A stretch of 64,000 nucleotides of DNA, from NCBI GenBank assembly GCA_004144865.1, contig SEAY01000013.1, forward strand, positions 1 through 64,000, given 5' to 3'. Positions 18,418-26,966 of the stretch are shown one piece after another (the stretch's first letter is position 1; each line of letters begins with the position of its first letter). The notes beneath the pieces are model-generated. The model saw nothing but the letters and a program-made list of their open reading frames with translations. It was not told the DNA's origin and did no database searches. The DNA is from Comamonadaceae bacterium. Lineage in GTDB: Bacteria > Pseudomonadota > Gammaproteobacteria > Burkholderiales > Burkholderiaceae_C. Made by a program: the position numbers and the translations under genes.

Positions 18418-19611
18418 ATGACCTACCTGCTCCAGGCGTTGACCGAGCGCGCCGGCGAATTCATCCGCCTGCGCCGCGACATCCACCGCAACCCCGAGCT
18501 CGCCTTCGAGGAACACCGCACCGCGGCCCTGGTGGCGGACAAGCTGGAAGGCTGGGGCTACGCGGTGGAGCGCGGCGTCGGCGGCACCGGCGTCGTCGGC
18601 CGCCTCGTGCGTGGCGAAGGCTCTCGCCGCCTGGGGCTGCGGGCCGACATGGACGCACTGCCGATCGTGGAGGCGAGCGGTCGGGAGTGGGCAAGCGCGC
18701 GCGCGGGCGTCATGCACGCCTGCGGCCATGACGGCCATACCGCCATGCTGCTCGCGGCCGCGCGGCACCTGGCCGAGCAAGGCCGCTTCAGCGGAACGCT
18801 GAACCTCGTGTTCCAGCCCGCGGAGGAAGGCGGCGGCGGCGCGCTGCGGATGATGGACGACGGGCTGTTCGAGCGCTATCCCTGCGACGCCGTCTTCGCC
18901 ATGCACAACATGCCCGGCATCCCGCAGGGGCACATGGTGATGCGCGAGGGGGCCATGATGGCGTCGAGCGACTACGCGACCATCGTCCTCAGCGGCGTCG
19001 GCGGGCACGGGGCCATGCCGCACAAGGCCGTCGACCCGCTGGTGGCGGCCGCCAGCATCGTGATGGCGCTGCAGACGATCGTCTCGCGCAACATCGATCC
19101 CCTGCAGCCGGCCGTGGTCACCGTGGGCGCCCTGCATGCCGGCCACGCCAACAACGTCATTCCGGCCACGGCCACGCTCGAACTCACGGTGCGCGCGCTG
19201 GATCGCGATGCGCGGGCGACGCTCGAGCGCCGCATCCGCGAGCTGGTGCAGTTCCAGGCGCAAAGCTTCGGCGTCGAAGCGGACATCCAGTGGCGTCCGG
19301 GCTATTCGGTGCTCGTGAACTCCGCGGAAGAAACCGCTTTCGCCCGCGAGGTTGCAGTGGAGCTGCTCGGAGCGGATCGGGTGACGCTGCAAGGAGAGCC
19401 GCTGACGGGCAGCGAGGACTTCGCCTTCATGCTGGAGCGCGTGCCGGGCAGCTATGTGTTGATCGGCAACGACGGCGATCCGTCGCAGGCCGGTTCATCC
19501 TGCATGGTGCACAACCCCGGATACGACTTCAACGACGGCAACATCGCGGTTGGGTCGGCGTATTGGGTGCTGCTGGCGGAGCGGTTCCTCCCGGTCGGGA
19601 CGCAGCACTGA
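18418..19611 (+). CDS. M20 family amidohydrolase/carboxypeptidase (hippurate hydrolase-like)
   Basis: RRDIHRNPELAFEEHRTAALVADKL, LRADMDALPI, HACGHDGHTAMLL, TGSEDFAFML. Confidence 0.94.
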   Translation: MTYLLQALTERAGEFIRLRRDIHRNPELAFEEHRTAALVADKLEGWGYAVERGVGGTGVVGRLVRGEGSRRLGLRADMDALPIVEASGREWASARAGVMHACGHDGHTAMLLAAARHLAEQGRFSGTLNLVFQPAEEGGGGALRMMDDGLFERYPCDAVFAMHNMPGIPQGHMVMREGAMMASSDYATIVLSGVGGHGAMPHKAVDPLVAAASIVMALQTIVSRNIDPLQPAVVTVGALHAGHANNVIPATATLELTVRALDRDARATLERRIRELVQFQAQSFGVEADIQWRPGYSVLVNSAEETAFAREVAVELLGADRVTLQGEPLTGSEDFAFMLERVPGSYVLIGNDGDPSQAGSSCMVHNPGYDFNDGNIAVGSAYWVLLAERFLPVGTQH

Positions 19612-19657
19612 GCGCAGCGTCCCAGGCGACCGCGCCGCGTGCATGGCTCCCGGCAAT

Positions 19658-20587
19658 TTAACTCAGCAGCGCGTCCACTTCCCGCCGGTCCGGCATCGAG
19701 GCCTGGGCGCCGGGCCGCGTCACGCAGATGGCAGCGGCGCGGATCGCATGGCGGATCGCATCCTGCATGCTGCGCCCTTCCACCAGCAGCGCCGCCAGCG
19801 CGCCTATGAACGTGTCGCCGGCCGCGGTGGTGTCGACCGCCTGCACCGCCACGGCATCGAAGTGCTGCGTTCCCGCAGCCGACGACCACACCACGCCCTC
19901 GCGTCCGAGCGTGACGAGCACGTCGCCGGGCCCGCGCTCGCGCAGGATGCGCGCGGCCTGCGCAGCGTTGTCGCGCGTCACGGCCGGCAAGCCCGAAAGC
20001 AGGCGCGCCTCGTTCTCGTTGACCACCAGCATGTCGATCAGCGGCCACAGCGTGGCCGGCAGCTCCCGCGCCGGCGCGGGATTGAGCAGCACCTTGCAGC
20101 CGGCCGCGTGCGCCTCGGCGGCGGCTTGCGCAACCGCGGCCATCGGAACTTCGAGCTGCAACAGCAGCAGGCCGGCGGCTTGCAGCCGGCTGCCCAGCGC
20201 CCTGGCGTCGGCGACGTCGACCAAGGCATTCGCTCCGGGAATGACGGCGATGCAGTTCTGCGCGCCGTCGTCCACCATGATCATCGCCACGCCGGTGCTC
20301 TGACCCGCCGCCGTGCCCACGCCGTCGGCCGCGACGCCTTGGCGCGCCAGCTCCGCGCGCAGTTCGGCGGCGAAGCCGTCGTCGCCCAGCCGCCCCACCA
20401 TCTCGACCCGCGCACCTTGGCGCGCGCAGGCCACCGCCTGGTTCGCGCCCTTGCCGCCGGGGTTGGAGAGGAAGCCGTGGCCCGTGAGGGTCTCGCCGGG
20501 CTCGGGCATGCGCGGAACACGGGCCACCAGGTCCATGTTCAGGCTGCCGAAGACGACGACTCCCGAGCGCACGGCCGCCTTGTTCAC
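19658..20587 (-). CDS. rbsK: Ribokinase-like PfkB family carbohydrate kinase
   Basis: VVVFGSLNMDLVARVPRMPEPGETLTGHGFLSNPGGKGANQAVACARQG; AVDTTAAGDTFIGAL; GTG start overlapping the rpiB stop. Confidence 0.9.
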   Translation of the reverse strand: MNKAAVRSGVVVFGSLNMDLVARVPRMPEPGETLTGHGFLSNPGGKGANQAVACARQGARVEMVGRLGDDGFAAELRAELARQGVAADGVGTAAGQSTGVAMIMVDDGAQNCIAVIPGANALVDVADARALGSRLQAAGLLLLQLEVPMAAVAQAAAEAHAAGCKVLLNPAPARELPATLWPLIDMLVVNENEARLLSGLPAVTRDNAAQAARILRERGPGDVLVTLGREGVVWSSAAGTQHFDAVAVQAVDTTAAGDTFIGALAALLVEGRSMQDAIRHAIRAAAICVTRPGAQASMPDRREVDALLS

Positions 20588-21033
20588 TTGAACGCGCTGT
20601 CCATCTCGTGCAGCTTCGCCACCCGGCGGCGGTAGTCCTCGTTGTCCTCGAACTCCGCTTCCAGGAAGGACTCCACCAGGTCGTTGGCCAGCCAGGGGCC
20701 GACGATCTGGGCGCCGATGCACATCACGTTCACGTCGTCGTGCTCCACGCTCTGGTGGGCCGAGTGGATGTCGTGGCAGACCGCGGCGCGGATGCCGCGC
20801 ACCTTGTTGGCCGCGATCGAGGCGCCGACGCCGGTGCCGCACACCATGATGCCGCGCTGCGCCTCGCCGGACAGCACCTTCGCCGTCAGCGCGCGCGCGA
20901 TGTCCGGGAAGTCCACCGGCTTCGGATCGTGGCTGCCGACGTCGACCACCTCGTGGCCGAGCGCCTTGATGTGGGCGATCACGCCGCCCTTGAGGGACCA
21001 GCCTGCGTGGTCCGAGCCGATGACGATTTTCAT
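20584..21033 (-). CDS. rpiB: RpiB/LacA/LacB family sugar-phosphate isomerase
   Basis: MKIVIGSDHAGWSLKGGVIAHIKALGHEVVDVGSHDP; VCGTGVGASIAANKVRGIRAAVCHD. Confidence 0.92.
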   Translation of the reverse strand: MKIVIGSDHAGWSLKGGVIAHIKALGHEVVDVGSHDPKPVDFPDIARALTAKVLSGEAQRGIMVCGTGVGASIAANKVRGIRAAVCHDIHSAHQSVEHDDVNVMCIGAQIVGPWLANDLVESFLEAEFEDNEDYRRRVAKLHEMDSAFK

Positions 21034-21056
21034 GGGTGCGTACTTCCTTCCTGCGT

Positions 21057-21842
21057 TTACTTGGTCATGGAGGCGGGCAGCGCCACGCCGTAGTACTTCT
21101 TGTAGATGTCGCTCAGCTTGCCGTTCTTCAGGTTGGCGGCGACCCATTCGTTCAGCTTGGCCTGCAGGCGCGGCTCGCCCTGCTTGGTGCCGATGGCCAG
21201 GTCGAAGTTGCGGATCACGAACTTCGGCTCCCACGGCTTCGCCGGGTTCTTGCTGGAGATGGCGTTGACCAGCGCGACCGACGTGGCCACCACATCGGCC
21301 TGTCCGGTGGCGCCGGCGGTCACCATGGTGGCGTCGTCGTCATAGCGCACGACCTTGAAGCCCTTCTCGTTGGCCATGCCGGACAGCTCGGTGTCCTGCG
21401 TGGTGCCGCGCGTCACGGTGACGCTCTTGCCCTTCAGGTCCGCCCAGTCCTTGATCGCGGCGGACTTCGGCGCGCCGACCACCGACTGCAGCACGGCGTA
21501 GGGCTTGGAGAAATCGATCACCTTGGCGCGCTCCGGCGTCACGGACAGGGTAGAGACGATGATGTCGGCCTTGCCGGTGTTGACGTTGGGGATGCGGGTG
21601 GCGCCGGTGGTGGGCACCCATTCGATCTCCAGGCCCCAGTCCTTGGCCAGCAGCTTGGCGGTCTCGACGTCGGAGCCGGTCGGCTGCATGTTGCTGTCCA
21701 TCATGCCGGCCGGCGGGATCGCGAAGTCGGTGGAGATGCGGATCTTCTTCGCCTTCATGATGTCGTCCAGCAGGTCGGCATGGGCGGCCATCGCGGCGAC
21801 GGTGAGGCAGGTCGCCACGAGGGCGGTACGGAACAGGGTCAT
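21057..21842 (-). CDS. Polar-amino-acid-type ABC transporter substrate-binding protein
   Basis: signal peptide; LLDDIMKAKKIRISTDFAIPPAGMMDSNMQPTGSDVETAKLLAKDWGLEIEWVPTTGATRIPNVNTGKADIIVSTLSVTPERAKVIDFSKPY. Confidence 0.92.
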   Translation of the reverse strand: MTLFRTALVATCLTVAAMAAHADLLDDIMKAKKIRISTDFAIPPAGMMDSNMQPTGSDVETAKLLAKDWGLEIEWVPTTGATRIPNVNTGKADIIVSTLSVTPERAKVIDFSKPYAVLQSVVGAPKSAAIKDWADLKGKSVTVTRGTTQDTELSGMANEKGFKVVRYDDDATMVTAGATGQADVVATSVALVNAISSKNPAKPWEPKFVIRNFDLAIGTKQGEPRLQAKLNEWVAANLKNGKLSDIYKKYYGVALPASMTK

Positions 21843-21879
21843 GTTGTCTCCTTCGGTCTCTCTCGTTGAAAAAAATCTT

Positions 21880-21950
21880 CCGTCATTCCCGCGGAGGCGG
21901 GAATCCAGGGCTTCGGAAGCTCTGGATCCCCGCCTCCGCGGGGATGACGG
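21880..21950 (-). terminator. Long REP-like inverted repeat abutting the ABC ATPase stop; possible intrinsic terminator/attenuator on the minus strand
   Basis: CCGTCATTCCCGCGGAGGCGGGAATCCAGGGCTTC pairs with GAAGCTCTGGATCCCCGCCTCCGCGGGGATGACGG (35-nt arms, three wobble differences); on the minus strand followed by AAGA then seven T. Confidence 0.65.
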
Positions 21951-22703
21951 TCAAAGGTCGCTCTGCACGAACTGCTTCAATTCGGGGGTCTGCGGGTCGG
22001 TGAGGATGTCGGCGCTGCCCTCCTCCCACACGCGGCCGGCGTTCATGAAGACGACCTGGTCGGCGATGCGGCGCGCGAACGCCATCTCGTGCGTGACCAT
22101 CACCATCGTCATGCCGCCGGCGGCGAGCTCCTCGATCACCTTCAGCACCTCGCCGGTGAGCTCGGGGTCGAGCGCCGACGTGACCTCGTCGAACAGCATC
22201 ACCTTGGGCTGCATGGCCAGCGAGCGGGCGATCGCCACGCGCTGCTGCTGGCCGCCGGACAGCTGCTCGGGGTAGGCCAGCGCCTTCTCCGCCAGGCCGA
22301 CTTTGGCCAGCACGGCGTGCGCGAGTTCGCGGGCCTGCGCCTTGTCCACGCCCTTGGCCGCGCGCGGCGCCAGCATGATGTTCTCTTCGATGTTCAGGTG
22401 CGGGAACAGGTTGTAGCTCTGGAACACGATGCCGACGTCCAGGCGCAGCGCCTTCAGGTCCACGTTGGGGTCGTCCACGCGGCGGCCGCACACGGTGATC
22501 TGGCCGCTGTCCACGGTCTCCAGCCGGTCGATGCAGCGCAGCGCCGTGCTCTTGCCGGAGCCGCTGCGGCCGATGATGGCGGTGACCTGGCCGCGCTGCG
22601 CCTGCAGGTTCACGCCGGCCAGCACCTTGTGGGCGCCGAAGCTCTTGTGCACGTCGCGCAGCACCACGGCCGCTTCGCCGTTTTTGTCGAGGGGAGTGTT
22701 CAT
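21951..22703 (-). CDS. Amino acid ABC transporter ATP-binding protein
   Basis: VTAIIGRSGSGKSTALRCIDRLE, LSGGQQQRVAIARSLAMQPKVMLFDEVTSALDPE. Confidence 0.95.
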   Translation of the reverse strand: MNTPLDKNGEAAVVLRDVHKSFGAHKVLAGVNLQAQRGQVTAIIGRSGSGKSTALRCIDRLETVDSGQITVCGRRVDDPNVDLKALRLDVGIVFQSYNLFPHLNIEENIMLAPRAAKGVDKAQARELAHAVLAKVGLAEKALAYPEQLSGGQQQRVAIARSLAMQPKVMLFDEVTSALDPELTGEVLKVIEELAAGGMTMVMVTHEMAFARRIADQVVFMNAGRVWEEGSADILTDPQTPELKQFVQSDL

Positions 22704-23398
22704 GTGAGCGAAAGGGTGGCGGGCTGCGGCAGGACGACGCCCTCCTGCTGGCGCGCGGCGGCGCCGCGGCGCTCCAGGCGCTGGCTCCAGCGCGAGAGCG
22801 GGTAGCAAAGCGAGAAGTAGATCGCCGCGATGATCACGTAGATGACGAAGGGCTCGAACACCGAGTTGTTGATCAGCTGGCCGGCGCGGGCCAGCTCCAC
22901 GAAGCCCACCACCGAGGCGAGCGAGGTGTTCTTGACGATCTGCACCATGAAGCCCACGGTGGGCGGCGTCGCGATGCGGATCGCCTGCGGCAGCACCACC
23001 AGCCGCATGCGCTGGATGCGGGTGAGCGCCAGGCACTCGGCTGCCTCCCACTGCGCGCGCGGCACCGACTGGATGCAGCCGCGCCAGATCTCGCCCAGGT
23101 AGGCCGAGACGTAGACGGTCAGCGACACGCTCGCGGCGGTGAGCGGCGAGATCTGCAGGCCCAGCGCCGGCAGGCCGAAGAACGACATGAACAGGATCAC
23201 CAGCAGCGGCGTGCCCTGGATCAGCTGCACGTAGCCGGCGGTCACGATGCGCACGGCCTTCGAGGGCGAGATGCGGCACAGGGCGACAACCAGCCCGAGC
23301 AGGCCGCCGCCGACGAAGGCGATCAGCGACAGGCCCAGCGTCCAGGCCGCGCCCTGCAGCAGGAACAGCAGGTGGTTCGCGTTGAGGGCGGTGTTCAT
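22700..23398 (-). CDS. Amino acid ABC transporter permease (HisM/GlnP type)
   Basis: GYVQLIQGTPLLVILFMSFFGLP; EIWRGCIQSVPRAQWEAAECLALTRIQRMRLVVLPQAIRIATPP. Confidence 0.94.
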   Translation of the reverse strand: MNTALNANHLLFLLQGAAWTLGLSLIAFVGGGLLGLVVALCRISPSKAVRIVTAGYVQLIQGTPLLVILFMSFFGLPALGLQISPLTAASVSLTVYVSAYLGEIWRGCIQSVPRAQWEAAECLALTRIQRMRLVVLPQAIRIATPPTVGFMVQIVKNTSLASVVGFVELARAGQLINNSVFEPFVIYVIIAAIYFSLCYPLSRWSQRLERRGAAARQQEGVVLPQPATLSLT

Positions 23399-24072
23399 AG
23401 CGACGTCCCCAGCCGGCGGCGGCGCGGGAACAGCAGCAGCCCCAGTCCCCAGAACCCGGCGCGCATCGCCAGCGACAGCAGCACGTAGCCCAGCCCCACC
23501 AGGATGTAGGTCTCGAACGGCCGGTAGGTGTCGGACTGCACGAAGTTCGCCACCGCCGTCAGCTCCTCGGCGGAGATCTGCGAGCAGATCGAGGAGGCGA
23601 GCATCAGCAGCACGAACTGGCTGGTCAGCGCCGGGTACACGCGCTCCATCGCGGGCAGCAGCACCACGTGCCAGTACACCTGGCGGCGACTCAGGGCCAG
23701 GCACTCGGCCGCCTCGATCTGCCCCTTGTGGATGGAGTCGAAGCCGGCGCGCATGATCTCGGTGGCGTAGGCGCCGACGTTGATCGTCAGGGCCGCGAGC
23801 GCCACGGTGAAGGCCGGCAGCTTCAGCCCGATGCTGGCCAGCCCAAAGTACACCAGGAAGATCTGCACCAGCAGCGGCGTGTTGCGGATCACTTCCACGT
23901 ACGTGGTCGCCGCGCGCCGGGCCCAGCCGACCTGGCTGCGCCTGGCGATCGCACCCAGCGTGCCGATCGCAAAGCCGATCAGCGTGGCGCCGGCCGCCAG
24001 CTTCATCGTCATGAACGCGCCGTCCAGGAACATCGGCCAGCGCGAGAGGACCGCTGCGAAGTCGAGGGTCAC
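23395..24072 (-). CDS. Amino acid ABC transporter permease (HisQ/GlnP type)
   Basis: TYVEVIRNTPLLVQIFLVYFGLASIG; EIMRAGFDSIHKGQIEAAECLALSRRQVYWHVVLLPAMERVYPAL; GTG start overlapping upstream stop. Confidence 0.94.
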   Translation of the reverse strand: MTLDFAAVLSRWPMFLDGAFMTMKLAAGATLIGFAIGTLGAIARRSQVGWARRAATTYVEVIRNTPLLVQIFLVYFGLASIGLKLPAFTVALAALTINVGAYATEIMRAGFDSIHKGQIEAAECLALSRRQVYWHVVLLPAMERVYPALTSQFVLLMLASSICSQISAEELTAVANFVQSDTYRPFETYILVGLGYVLLSLAMRAGFWGLGLLLFPRRRRLGTSL

Positions 24073-24971
24073 GCGCGCTCCTGCCCGCTCATGCGGTCGT
24101 ACACGCGGAACAGCGCCTGGTTGCCGTTGGCTCCCTCGCCGTGGGCGCGCGCGTCCAGGTACTGGGTGGTCACCAGGGCGGTGGCCGGCAGCGGCACGCT
24201 GGTCTCCTGCGCCTGCTGCGCCACCAGCCGCAGGTCCTTGAGCATCAGGTCGATGCGGAAGCCGGCGCTGGCGTCGCCCTCGATCATCTGCGGGCCGAGC
24301 TTGTCCAGCATCCAGGATGCGGCCGACCCGCCCAGCAGCACCTTGCGCAGCAGTTGCAGGTCGACGCCCGCGGCGCGCCCGAGCGCCAGGGCCTCGCAGA
24401 TCGCCTGGATGTTGATGCCGCAGATCAGCTGGTTGCACAGCTTCACCATCTGGCCGGCGCCGCTGTCGCCCACGTGCGTGATGGTGGTGCCCATCGCGGA
24501 GAAGAAGCGCCTCGCGCGCTCGAAGGCCGCCGCATCGCCACCCGCCATGATGGACAGCGTCGCATTCTTCGCCCCGAGCGGCCCGCCGGAGACCGGCGCA
24601 TCGATGAAATCCACGCCGGCCTTGCGCAGGTCCGCATGGATGCGACGCACCGCGCCGGGGGCGATGGTGCTCATGTCGATCACCAGCCTTCCCTGCGGCG
24701 GATGGGCCAGCAGCCCGCCGGCGCCGTAGACGACGGCTTCCACGTCAGGGGTGTCGGGCAGCATGGTGATCACCGCGTCGGCCCCTTCGATCGCCGCCGC
24801 GATGCTGGCGGCGGCGCGGATCCCGTGGGAGGCCAGCGCCTGCACGGCCTCGGCGCGCACGTCGTACGCCGCGACGCGGTGTCCCGCCTTCGCGAGGTTG
24901 AGCGCCATCTCGCGGCCCATCGTGCCGATGCCGATGAATGTCACGGCGCCGGGCTGGTTGCTCGGGGTCAC
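24069..24971 (-). CDS. NAD(P)-dependent beta-hydroxyacid dehydrogenase (3-hydroxyisobutyrate dehydrogenase family)
   Basis: VTFIGIGTMGREMALNLAKAGHRVAAYDVR; DAPVSGGPLGAKNATLSIMAGGD. Confidence 0.93.
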   Translation of the reverse strand: MTPSNQPGAVTFIGIGTMGREMALNLAKAGHRVAAYDVRAEAVQALASHGIRAAASIAAAIEGADAVITMLPDTPDVEAVVYGAGGLLAHPPQGRLVIDMSTIAPGAVRRIHADLRKAGVDFIDAPVSGGPLGAKNATLSIMAGGDAAAFERARRFFSAMGTTITHVGDSGAGQMVKLCNQLICGINIQAICEALALGRAAGVDLQLLRKVLLGGSAASWMLDKLGPQMIEGDASAGFRIDLMLKDLRLVAQQAQETSVPLPATALVTTQYLDARAHGEGANGNQALFRVYDRMSGQERA

Positions 24972-25777
24972 TGGGTCGCCTCCTTGCTCTTGCGTTCCCT
25001 GGCAGGGGCCAGGGCGGCAGCCGGCCGGCTGGGGGCCAGAGCCTTCTGGCGCCGCAGCTCGTCGCCGATGCGGAAGTGCTTGCGCAGCGCCTGGTCGGCC
25101 GCGTCCTCGTCGCCGGCGATCACCATCTCCAGCAGGTGCCTATGGTCCTCGACCACGGTGCGCTTCATGGCATCGTCGTGATGGTGTTCCACCAGCTTGC
25201 GGCGATCGCGGTGCGAGCGCGTGAGCAGGTCGGCCATCGCGCCATAGAGCTGGATCAGCGTGTCGGATTTGCTGGCGCGCACCAGCGCGAGATGGAAGTC
25301 GAAGTCCGCGCGGCCCCCGCCGGCGGCGTCGTCCACGGTCGCCTCGATGGCGTCGAGCGCGCCGCGGATGCGTTCGATGTCCGCAGTGGTCGCGCGCTGG
25401 CAGGCCAGCCGGATCGCCTGGCACTCGAGCGCTATCCGCGCCTGCATCACGTCATCGATGGCGTCGGGCACCTGCGCCAGCGAAAAGGCGAAGACGTCGC
25501 CCAGCACCGACACGTCGGGCTGGCGCACGACGGTGCCCACGCGCTCGCGGATTTCCACAACGCCCAGCATCGACAGGGCGCGCAGCGCCTCGCGCACGAT
25601 GGGGCGGCTCACGCCCAGCTGCAGCGCGAGTTCACGCTCCGGCAGCAGCCGGTCGCCATTGCGGATCTTGCCTTCCAGCAACTGGTCGCGCAGGAAGTCG
25701 AACACCTGCGCGAAGCCGGAGCCCTGGGTTTCCGGCTCCGGCCGGGTGATGCTGAGGCCACGGGCCGCTCTTGTCAT
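24968..25777 (-). CDS. FadR/GntR family regulator (FCD domain)
   Basis: QVFDFLRDQLLEGKIRNGDRLLPERELALQLGVSRPIVREALRALSMLGVVEIRERVGTVV. Confidence 0.94.
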   Translation of the reverse strand: MTRAARGLSITRPEPETQGSGFAQVFDFLRDQLLEGKIRNGDRLLPERELALQLGVSRPIVREALRALSMLGVVEIRERVGTVVRQPDVSVLGDVFAFSLAQVPDAIDDVMQARIALECQAIRLACQRATTADIERIRGALDAIEATVDDAAGGGRADFDFHLALVRASKSDTLIQLYGAMADLLTRSHRDRRKLVEHHHDDAMKRTVVEDHRHLLEMVIAGDEDAADQALRKHFRIGDELRRQKALAPSRPAAALAPARERKSKEATQ

Positions 25778-25882
25778 GCCGTGGTTTTACCAGCGGCTGA
25801 CCAGAAGGCTGACTAGGACATTCCCCGAGCCCCGGCCTGGCGGCGAGGAGGTAGGGGTGGGGCTCTGCCGCTGGCTGAGCCT

Positions 25883-25954
25883 GTAGGCTGGGTTCGCGTA
25901 CGCGACCCCAGCCATGCGCGCGAGCGCTGGGGTGCCTGCGGCAACCCAGCCTAC
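25883..25954. repeat. Nested inverted-repeat extragenic element
   Basis: GTAGGCTGGGTT (25883-25894) ... AACCCAGCCTAC (25943-25954), inner ACCCCAGC (25905-25912)/GCTGGGGT (25926-25933). Confidence 0.7.
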
Positions 25955-25963
25955 GGACGCGGC

Positions 25964-26482
25964 TTAGCGCCCGTCGCGATCCGAATCGCCGGGGATCACG
26001 CGCTCCGCAGCGTTGCTCACGCGATGCCACGCGTCGCGCGAGGCGTGCTTGGCGTGCTCCCACTCCAGCGACGAGCGGCCGCGCGCGCTGCCCCAGTCAC
26101 GGCCCAGGTCCGATTCGACGTCGTCGAACGAGCGGTCCGGGTACTTGGAGTACGAATCCACGCCGTAGCGATAGGCCGGGCCGTAGTCGTCATAGGACTT
26201 GTCGCCGGCCACGTAGGGACGGCTCGAATAGTTGTCGCGCCAGTAGGCTTCCTCGGCCACCGGATCGGCGGCCTTCGCGATGCCCTTGCCGGCCACGGCG
26301 CCGGCGACTGCGCCAACGGCAGCGCCGACCACGGCGCCCACCGGCCCGGTCATGCCGCCCACCGCTGCGCCAGCGGCCGCTCCGCCGGCCACGCCGCCGG
26401 CGACACCACCCACCACGGCTCCGACGCCCTTGGCAGCAGGATGGTCCTTCTTGTCGGCGAGGTCGCGCTTGTGTTCGTTCAT
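25964..26482 (-). CDS. Glycine-zipper-containing hypothetical protein
   Basis: GVGAVVGGVAGGVAGGAAAGAAVGGMTGPVGAVVGAAVGAVAGAVAGKGIAKAADPVAEEAYWRDNYSSRPYV. Confidence 0.8.
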   Translation of the reverse strand: MNEHKRDLADKKDHPAAKGVGAVVGGVAGGVAGGAAAGAAVGGMTGPVGAVVGAAVGAVAGAVAGKGIAKAADPVAEEAYWRDNYSSRPYVAGDKSYDDYGPAYRYGVDSYSKYPDRSFDDVESDLGRDWGSARGRSSLEWEHAKHASRDAWHRVSNAAERVIPGDSDRDGR

Positions 26483-26666
26483 GTGTGCTCCTTGGATGAA
26501 GGCAGGCGCCGTGCGCGGGAGCTGTGTCCTGCGCAGCCGCTCTGCCTGGTTGCGGAGCCCCTACGGTAGACCCTCGGATGTCCAGGCCGAGGAAGCTGCG
26601 AACTACGGCGCCTGTAAGCGCAGGACCACAGGCTGGGACAGCGCGTCGATGACGAAATGCCGGACT

Positions 26667-26966
26667 TCAGCGGCGCAGTGCCAACAGCCGCGCCAGCGCC
26701 GCGAGGTGCTCCTCCTTCAGGAGCTGCGGCTTGACCTCGTCCTCGGCGGCCGACTCGTTCTCGTGGCCCTGCACCGCGGCGCGCATGTCCTCCTCGGTGT
26801 CCCAGACGATCACGCCGTTCTTCGGGCACATGTGCCGCAGGGTGTGATACCAGTAGTAGCCGTCGGCGCCGCCGAAAAGCTTGTCGATGCCCGCCAGGTC
26901 CTTCGGCTTGATGCCGTGGTTCTGCAGGGTTTCGTCCAGCACCTGTTGCGAGAGGATGAATGTCAA
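26667..26966 (-). CDS. Hypothetical protein; TTG start overlapping pbpC stop
   Basis: MTFILSQQVLDETLQNHGIKPKDLAGIDKLFGGADGYYWYHTLRHMCPKNGVIVWDTEEDMRAAV; TTGA overlap with the upstream stop. Confidence 0.65.
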   Translation of the reverse strand: MTFILSQQVLDETLQNHGIKPKDLAGIDKLFGGADGYYWYHTLRHMCPKNGVIVWDTEEDMRAAVQGHENESAAEDEVKPQLLKEEHLAALARLLALRR

